A stretch of 64,000 nt of DNA from Treponema sp. (GTDB taxonomy: Bacteria > Spirochaetota > Spirochaetia > Treponematales > Treponemataceae): NCBI GenBank assembly GCA_022510925.1, contig JAFLSO010000001.1, positions 1 through 64,000 on the forward strand, given 5' to 3'. The position numbers were made by a program, and so were the translations under genes. The notes beneath the pieces are model-generated. The model did not search any database. It saw nothing but the letters and a program-made list of their open reading frames with translations, and was not told the DNA's origin. Below, piece by piece: positions 58,859-64,000 of the stretch. Numbering within the stretch: position 1 is the stretch's first letter; the number at the start of each line of letters is the position of its first letter.

Positions 58859-60397
58859 TCAGCCCCTTCTCCACACCACGCCGTCCGGGGTGTCCGTGAG
58901 CGTTATGCCGCGCGCCGTAAGCTCATCACGGATTTTGTCCGCCCGGGAAAAGTCCCTGGATTTTTTCGCCTCGGCCCGCTCTGCTATGAGCGCCTCTATC
59001 TCCCCGGCCTCCGGGTCATCGGAGTGGTCCATAAGGCTTTCTTCCTCGTGCGATTTTCTTTCCGCCTCCAGCATAATCCCGGCGCTTTCCAGAAGCCTGA
59101 GCCCCAGCACGCTGTCCATGCGGTCTATCAGGTCCAGCGCCTCGCCCGCGCTAAGGGACTTGTCTTTTATGACCTTGGAGACGCAGCTTAGCGCCACGGG
59201 GGTCATCAAATCGTTCTCCAGGGCGGCTTTGAATGCGTCCAGATGCACTGCCGCACCGCCGCTTAGTCCTGTCCTGTCATCGGCCTGACCTTTGGCGTAT
59301 GATTTTCCCTTTAATGACTTGGGATTCTCTTTTGCGGCGAGCTTTGCTATTTTTTGCACCAGCGCTGCACGTCCGTTTCTGGCGCTCTCCAGCGCGTCCA
59401 GCGAGAACACAAGCTGCTTCCTGTAATGTCCGCCCAGCAGGAAAAACCTGTAGTCCAGGGGCTCAAAGCCTTTGTCCTTAAGGGAGAAGCCTTTCTCGGG
59501 CGGGAGCGTGGTCTGCAGGGTGATGAAATGCCCTGTGGACTTGCTCATTTTTCCGCCCTCCAGGATAAGGAATTCATTGTGGAGCCAGTAGTTGACCCAT
59601 TTCTTTCCTGTGGCGCCCTCGCTCTGCGCTATCTCATTCGTGTGATGAATGGGAACATGGTCTATGCCGCCGGTGTGGATGTCGAATCTCTCTCCCAGAT
59701 ATTTCATGCTCATGGCGGAGCACTCAATGTGCCATCCCGGATAGCCGCGGCCCCAGGGAGAGTCCCATGTGAGCGCCTGGTTCTCGAATTTGCTTTTTGT
59801 GAACCACAGCACAAAGTCGTGGGGATTCCTTTTGTTCTCGTCCACTACCACCACGTCCCGTTTTCCGGCTCCTGCCTTAAGCTCGTCCAGGTTCAGTTGG
59901 GCCAGGTCCCCGTAGTGCCCGTAAGTGGTCACGTCATAATAAAGGTTCCCGCCGGCCATGTAAGTGTGCCCGTTGGCCTCTATGCGCTTGATGAGCTCTA
60001 TCATCTCCTGTATGTGGTCTGTGGCCTTGCATACCACGTCCGGCCGCAGGATGTTGAGCGCGTCAAAATCCCTGAAAAAAGCGTCCGTGTAGAACTGCGC
60101 CACCTCAAGCACGCTCTGATGCCGCTCGCGCGCGGTCCTGAGCATCTTGTCATCGCCGTCGTCCGCGTCTCCGGTAAGGTGGCCTATGTCAGTGATGTTC
60201 ATCACGTGCTTTTTGTCGTAGCCCAAGAACGTAAGCGTCCTGTCCAGAATGTCCAGAAAAACATAGGCGCGCAGGTTCCCTATGTGGGCGTAATTGTAGA
60301 CCGTGGGACCGCACCCGTAGAATCCCACATAGCCGGGCGTTATGGGCTCGAAAGTCTGAAGGGTCCTTCCCATGGTGTTGTATAGTTTCAAAGACAT
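58859..60397 (-). CDS. cysS: Cysteinyl-tRNA synthetase
   Basis: 512 residues. Zinc Cys in [20 protein letters not shown] (also the HIGH-type motif), [14 protein letters not shown], and [11 protein letters not shown] (KMSKS). Longer than E. coli CysRS (461) mainly in the C-terminal third, between KMSKS and the anticodon domain. AGGAAAA precedes ATG. First gene of the likely cysS-sigma-antisigma-transglutaminase unit. Back-to-back with murB. Confidence 0.96.
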   Translation of the reverse strand: MSLKLYNTMGRTLQTFEPITPGYVGFYGCGPTVYNYAHIGNLRAYVFLDILDRTLTFLGYDKKHVMNITDIGHLTGDADDGDDKMLRTARERHQSVLEVAQFYTDAFFRDFDALNILRPDVVCKATDHIQEMIELIKRIEANGHTYMAGGNLYYDVTTYGHYGDLAQLNLDELKAGAGKRDVVVVDENKRNPHDFVLWFTKSKFENQALTWDSPWGRGYPGWHIECSAMSMKYLGERFDIHTGGIDHVPIHHTNEIAQSEGATGKKWVNYWLHNEFLILEGGKMSKSTGHFITLQTTLPPEKGFSLKDKGFEPLDYRFFLLGGHYRKQLVFSLDALESARNGRAALVQKIAKLAAKENPKSLKGKSYAKGQADDRTGLSGGAAVHLDAFKAALENDLMTPVALSCVSKVIKDKSLSAGEALDLIDRMDSVLGLRLLESAGIMLEAERKSHEEESLMDHSDDPEAGEIEALIAERAEAKKSRDFSRADKIRDELTARGITLTDTPDGVVWRRG

Positions 60398-60434
60398 AAT
60401 TTTCCTACCACTCGAAAAATATTCTATATGCTTA

Positions 60435-60440
60435 TATAAT
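60435..60440 (+). promoter_or_regulatory. -10 box of murB
   Basis: TATAAT ending 7 nt before ATG 60448; no Shine-Dalgarno; -35 not clear. Confidence 0.45.
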
Positions 60441-60447
60441 GCAGAAT

Positions 60448-61395
60448 ATGAGTATAACTAACATACGAGAAATAGGTGAAAATATCAATAACTCCGGGGA
60501 TTTTGCGGGGACCGTGCTTTATGACGAGCCTCTGCTGGCGCACACCACCATGCGTGTGGGCGGCCCTGCGGCGATTTTCGTGGAGCCGCATGACGTTAGA
60601 AGCCTTTCCCTGGCGCTGCGGGTCTGCTCAGACGCGGATCTGCCGTACTATGTGCTGGGAGGAGGCTCAAATCTGGTGTTCGGCGACTCCGGGTTCAGCG
60701 GGATGGTGGTCTCCACAGCCTGCATGAATTCGATGCGCATTGAGGGGGAGGGCGGCTCCTGCGTGATAAGGTGCGGCGCGGGGGCCAGGACAAGCGCGCT
60801 CACTGAATTCGCCGCGGAAAACGGCGTTGCGGGATTCACGAATTTTGCGGGGCTTCCCGGCACTGTGGGCGGAGCCTGCTTCATGAACGCGCGCTGCTAC
60901 GAGACGGATTTCAGCAGCGTTCTTCTTGATGCGGAGTATCTGGATCTGGAGGACGGTGCCATAAGGACTTACAGTTTAAATGAAAAAGACTGGGGCTATA
61001 AGAAATCGCCTTTCATGGACAGCAGGAGCATGATAATACTTTCAGCGGGCCTCAGGGGAAAGGCCGGCGCAAGGACCGCGGAGGAGCTCAGGGGGCTTAA
61101 CGACGAGCGCATCCGTGACAGGGAGCGCAGGGGGCATTTCAAGGCTTTCAGCGCGGGAAGCGTGTTCAAGAACAACCGTGATTTCGGGAAAAGCAGCGGC
61201 GCCATAATAGACGAGGCCGGATTAAAAGGAACCGCGGTGGGCGGAGCGCAGGTTGCGCCGTGGCACGGGAATTTCATCATAAACACGGGGAATGCCACCG
61301 CGGACGACATAAAGTCCCTGGTGGCCCTGATACAGAAAAAAGTCAGGGAGAGGACGGGATTTTATCTGGAGCCTGAGATTATTTTCGTCAACTAG
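60448..61395 (+). CDS. murB: UDP-N-acetylenolpyruvoylglucosamine reductase
   Basis: 315 residues. FAD-binding: THTMRVGGPA-type segment (HTTMRVGGPAAIFVEP), YVLGGGSNLVFGDSGFSGMV, FAGLPGTVGGACFMNARCYE (FAGIPG..GG motif), and the catalytic Ser region SAGSVFKN; catalytic Glu in LEPEIIFV. Short type II enzyme lacking the third E. coli insert. Second step of UDP-MurNAc synthesis. ATG 60448 preferred because TATAAT overlaps the in-frame ATG at 60439. Confidence 0.94.
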   Translation: MSITNIREIGENINNSGDFAGTVLYDEPLLAHTTMRVGGPAAIFVEPHDVRSLSLALRVCSDADLPYYVLGGGSNLVFGDSGFSGMVVSTACMNSMRIEGEGGSCVIRCGAGARTSALTEFAAENGVAGFTNFAGLPGTVGGACFMNARCYETDFSSVLLDAEYLDLEDGAIRTYSLNEKDWGYKKSPFMDSRSMIILSAGLRGKAGARTAEELRGLNDERIRDRERRGHFKAFSAGSVFKNNRDFGKSSGAIIDEAGLKGTAVGGAQVAPWHGNFIINTGNATADDIKSLVALIQKKVRERTGFYLEPEIIFVN

Positions 61396-61396
61396 G

Positions 61397-61425
61397 TTGC
61401 AAGTAAACTGAAACTATACCATAAT
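61397..61425 (+). promoter_or_regulatory. Promoter of the cNMP-binding protein gene
   Basis: TTGCAA (61397-61402), 17-bp spacer, CATAAT (61420-61425). Leader about 115 nt before the GGAGGAAA-preceded ATG. Confidence 0.55.
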
Positions 61426-61548
61426 GTGTGCGGAAAACCATGAGCTTGTCTCTGCGCTTTTAGACGGCGGACTGCGGATGGCCTTAAAAGTCTTTTCTGC
61501 GGACGGAATTCTGCCGATACAAAAGCCTGGGGATGTAGGTGGAGGAAA

Positions 61549-62751
61549 ATGCTACAGCTTTCATTTGTGAATTTTACGCAGAATTCTTACATACTCATAG
61601 AAGGTACGCCTTCCGCCGACAGGTTTTTCATTATTCAGACCGGCAAAGCGCAGAGTTACCATGAGACGCCTGTTCCTGGACTGGCACCCGCGCTGCTTGG
61701 ACCGGGCGATTTTATCGGCGTGGTTCCGTGCATGAGCGGGCACACGCAGACAGAGAGCGTGGTGGCGCTTACAAACGTAACCGCCATCATGGTGCGCCGC
61801 GAGCAGTATCCTGAGCTCATAGCGAACAACGCTCCGGTGGCCATGAAGATAGTGAGGGCGTTCACCAAGCAGCTCCGCGTCCTTAACGACAATCTTACAA
61901 AGCTCACCATTAAGAAGTCCGCGGTGGAAAGCCCCGAGAATCTTTTTTCCATAGCGGAGTATTACGAGGATATGGGCATGCTGGACATAGCGGTGTACGC
62001 CTATTACCAGTATCTTAAGGAGGTGCCGCAGGGAAAGAGTTACGACACCGCCTCCAAAAGGTTCGGGGCGCTAAGGAAGCAGTGCCGCAACGCCGTGTAC
62101 TTTGAGCCGTCAGAGGACTCCGTGCGCCAGTATCCTAAGGACACCATGATTTTTGCGGAGTACCAGCACGGGCAGGATATGTTCATAATCCAGGAGGGCT
62201 CCGTAAAAATCGTGAGGATAGTTAACGGCGCGGAGGTCACGCTGGTGCTCCTTAAAAAAGGCGATATGTTCGGGGAGATGGCCCTGCTTGACAATGGGCT
62301 CCGCTCCGCCAGCGCCATAGCGTACGAGAACTGCAAACTTCTGGTGGTGAACAGGGCCAACTTCAACATGATGGTCTCCACGCAGCCGCAGTATGTGGCG
62401 AAACTTACCACAGTTTTCTCGGACCGCCTGTGGAGCATGTACCGCCAGATTGTGAACACCCAGCTCAAGGACACCCGCGCCCGCATGATAGACATGATAG
62501 CGCTACAGCTGGAGAACCGCAGGATTTCCGTGGAGAAAGGTGCGTCGTACCATGCGGACTTTTCCGCGCTTGACATCATGGAGCTGTGCGGCATTCCGCA
62601 GAAAGATCAGCGCCTGGCGCTCATGCAGCTTCAGACCGACCAGCATGTTAAAGTGAATAACGGAAGCCTTATAATACCGGATGTGCCTGAGCTCATAAAG
62701 CAGGCTACTTTTTACCGTAAGCAGAATTCAAAGCGGCAGAATGAACAGTAA
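61549..62751 (+). CDS. Dual cyclic-nucleotide-binding-domain regulator (Crp/Fnr superfamily)
   Basis: 400 residues. Two cNMP-binding beta barrels: residues ~1-115 (degenerate) and ~210-320 (AEYQHGQDMFIIQEGSVKIV, KKGDMFGEMALLDNGLRSAS), joined by a TPR-like helical linker (AEYYEDMGMLDIAVYAYYQY). The second barrel keeps the FGEMALLDNGLRSA phosphate-binding cassette. The C-terminal ~80 residues fit a winged HTH. GGAGGAAA precedes ATG. In T. pallidum, as I recall, its ortholog also neighbours murB. Confidence 0.85.
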   Translation: MLQLSFVNFTQNSYILIEGTPSADRFFIIQTGKAQSYHETPVPGLAPALLGPGDFIGVVPCMSGHTQTESVVALTNVTAIMVRREQYPELIANNAPVAMKIVRAFTKQLRVLNDNLTKLTIKKSAVESPENLFSIAEYYEDMGMLDIAVYAYYQYLKEVPQGKSYDTASKRFGALRKQCRNAVYFEPSEDSVRQYPKDTMIFAEYQHGQDMFIIQEGSVKIVRIVNGAEVTLVLLKKGDMFGEMALLDNGLRSASAIAYENCKLLVVNRANFNMMVSTQPQYVAKLTTVFSDRLWSMYRQIVNTQLKDTRARMIDMIALQLENRRISVEKGASYHADFSALDIMELCGIPQKDQRLALMQLQTDQHVKVNNGSLIIPDVPELIKQATFYRKQNSKRQNEQ

Positions 62752-63301
62752 GTTTTTAAGGAAGACATTTTCTTTGCTCGGCGTGATGGCGGCACTCTCC
62801 GGCGCGGCGCGGATTTACGCGCAGACGCTGCCCCAGGGGTTCAGGGGAGTAAGGCTAGGCATGACCGTGGACGAGGTGAAGGAGGAGCTTAAGAAGGATC
62901 CCCCGTACGGCTATAACGGTGACCGCGATGTGTCTCTTCTGCCGGGAGAGAACCGCGTCCTTATAGAGACAGACAGCTCCCGCATTTTCCCCGGCTCGTT
63001 CCTGGACAGATGTTATTTTCAGTTTTATCAGGACAAGCTTTACATCATCACCATAAACATGAACCGCTCCAAAATGGACTATCATTCCGTTTTCTCCGCC
63101 CTGCTCGATAAATACGGGAATCCGGACTCTCTGAATCCCCGGAAATCCGAATGGCAGGATGACGCGGTTATAATGGCACTGGAGCGCCCTCTTACGCTTA
63201 AGTACACGGACCGCGCTGTGTTCGAGAAACTTATGGAGGAGTCCATGGTGCAGAAATCCGCGGACGAGCTTACCCGAGAGTCTTTTCTGGAGGGTCTTTA
63301 G
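62741..63301 (+). CDS. Hypothetical exported protein
   Basis: 186 residues, signal peptide ending ARIYAQ. Mature part contains FRGVRLGMTVDEVKEELKKD and YHSVFSALLDKYGNPDSLNP, the pattern of small exported proteins with a 'GMTxxEVxxxL ... YGxP' fold. Overlaps the cNMP-binding gene by 11 nt, so cotranscribed. Function unknown. Confidence 0.7.
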   Translation: MNSKFLRKTFSLLGVMAALSGAARIYAQTLPQGFRGVRLGMTVDEVKEELKKDPPYGYNGDRDVSLLPGENRVLIETDSSRIFPGSFLDRCYFQFYQDKLYIITINMNRSKMDYHSVFSALLDKYGNPDSLNPRKSEWQDDAVIMALERPLTLKYTDRAVFEKLMEESMVQKSADELTRESFLEGL

Positions 63302-63802
63302 ATGAAAGCCAGGATGCTGAGATTTTTTTCCGCTGTCATTGCGCTCTCCGCCGTGCTTCCGGCCCTTTGCTCCTGCTCGCCCAGAAAATACAATCTTCCT
63401 AAGGAGACGCTGAGCATAACGCGCGCGGACGGCGGTGCCCTTACGGTGGAGGCAGAGCTTGCGGTGAGGCCGGAGGAGCGGAACTGGGGCTACATGGGGC
63501 GGAAAAACATTCCGCAGGGCACGGGCATGCTGTTCGTGTTCGAGCAGGACCAGATACTGCGCTTCTGGATGAAAGACACTCCGCATCCTCTGAGCATAGC
63601 GTACATAGACAGCGCGGGGATTATACGCGACATTTTTGACATGACGCCGTTCTCGCTGGCGGACGTGACAAGCTCCCGCTCCGTAAGATACGCGCTTGAG
63701 GTTCCGCAGGGGTGGTTCGCGGCTAACGGAATAAAGCCCGGGGACACAGTGCGGCGCGGTGACGGAAGCCCCTTAAGAAATCTTCTGCGGCCGGGAAACT
63801 AA
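63302..63802 (+). CDS. DUF192-family lipoprotein
   Basis: 166 residues. Lipobox ALCSCSPRK. DUF192 signature: AVRPEERNWGYMGRKNIPQG, MLFVFEQDQILRFWMKDTPH, AYIDSAGIIRDIFDM and GIKPGD. Family function unknown. ATG directly follows the previous stop (TAGATG). End overlaps the convergent TPR gene by 3 nt. Confidence 0.88.
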   Translation: MKARMLRFFSAVIALSAVLPALCSCSPRKYNLPKETLSITRADGGALTVEAELAVRPEERNWGYMGRKNIPQGTGMLFVFEQDQILRFWMKDTPHPLSIAYIDSAGIIRDIFDMTPFSLADVTSSRSVRYALEVPQGWFAANGIKPGDTVRRGDGSPLRNLLRPGN

Positions 63803-64000
63803 ATACGCTCCAGCTGCATCCTTGCGATTCTGTCTTCCGGGTCCAGGGCCAGCACCGTCTCAAAGAATTTCCGGGCCTCGTCTTTTTTCCCCTGCTTAAG
63901 GAACAGGCAGCCCATGTTGCTTATGATTTTAGTGTTCTCCGGCTCAAATGAGAGCGCCTCCTCCAGACTGCCCATGGCCCCGCTGAAATCCCCGGTCTCC
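63799..64000 (-). CDS. TPR-repeat protein, C-terminal part
   Basis: Partial gene on the minus strand running off the right edge; stop TAG at 63799-63801. The visible 66 residues show two TPR units: FSGAMGSLEEALSFEPENTK, then NMGCLFLKQGKKDEARKFFE and TVLALDPEDRIARMQLE. Usually protein-interaction scaffolds; the rest lies outside. Confidence 0.8.
   Translation of the reverse strand, partial: ETGDFSGAMGSLEEALSFEPENTKIISNMGCLFLKQGKKDEARKFFETVLALDPEDRIARMQLERI

Noticed and set aside
61424..61570. 48-codon open frame before the cNMP-binding gene
   Set aside because: Its ATG overlaps the -10 box of the promoter, it has no ribosome site and no family resemblance; likely chance within the leader.

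Overview
The window looks like chromosomal DNA of a free-living or host-associated Treponema-type spirochete. This is inference from gene content: a threonyl-tRNA synthetase without the TGS domain, many short lipoproteins with loose lipoboxes, several c-di-GMP-type proteins, and the block cNMP-binding protein / murB / cysS / ECF sigma / anti-sigma, which I recall as also contiguous in T. pallidum. Base composition is by eye in the mid-50s %GC, higher than in pathogenic treponemes.

Layout. 1-5.7 kb: the 3' end of an HU-like gene, a HelD-type helicase with a nuclease-like insert, a sensory diguanylate cyclase, then about 500 bp of decayed coding remnants and a CAU-anticodon tRNA. 5.9-9.9 kb: a nitrogen block on the minus strand (glnA, an ANTAR antiterminator overlapping its end, then asnB with an attenuator-like leader). 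10-16.1 kb: an orphan YesN-type response regulator facing a ytfQ-ytfR-ytfT-yjfF-type sugar ABC operon. 16.3-24.2 kb: M18 aminopeptidase, a degenerate GGDEF protein, a KDPG aldolase/RsmI-like methylase fusion followed by shikimate kinase, SlyD/Nfu and a Kef-type antiporter. 24.4-31.4 kb: envelope genes (lytic transglycosylase, a repeat-rich LysM protein with an Hsp70-like N-terminus, a YD-repeat exported protein), nth and metK. 31.5-43.7 kb: stand-alone CBM48 protein, ModF-like ATPase, a small accessory patch with a 41-bp tandem repeat abutting a truncated beta-barrel gene, coaBC/P1 peptidase/mscS, lipoproteins and an oligopeptide-binding protein. 44-50 kb: thrS, an acyltransferase and a cysteine-type ABC importer. 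50-64 kb: gdhA, GH73 glucosaminidase, acyl-CoA ligase, pyrH, an inactive-looking transglutaminase with its ECF sigma/anti-sigma pair, cysS, murB, a dual cNMP-domain protein, a DUF192 lipoprotein and the end of a TPR gene.

The most interesting signals are regulatory. About a dozen genes have a good -10 box ending only 5-8 nt before ATG and no Shine-Dalgarno, so leaderless mRNAs look common here; the best case has a perfect TTGACA and 17-bp spacer. Second, the asnB leader carries a hairpin with a six-base loop (A at position 1, G at position 4) whose 3' arm is also the 5' arm of an intrinsic terminator, with an ANTAR-protein gene just upstream on the same strand. Protein-level oddities include the aldolase/methylase fusion, the Hsp70-like/LysM protein, and a transglutaminase fold lacking its cysteine.
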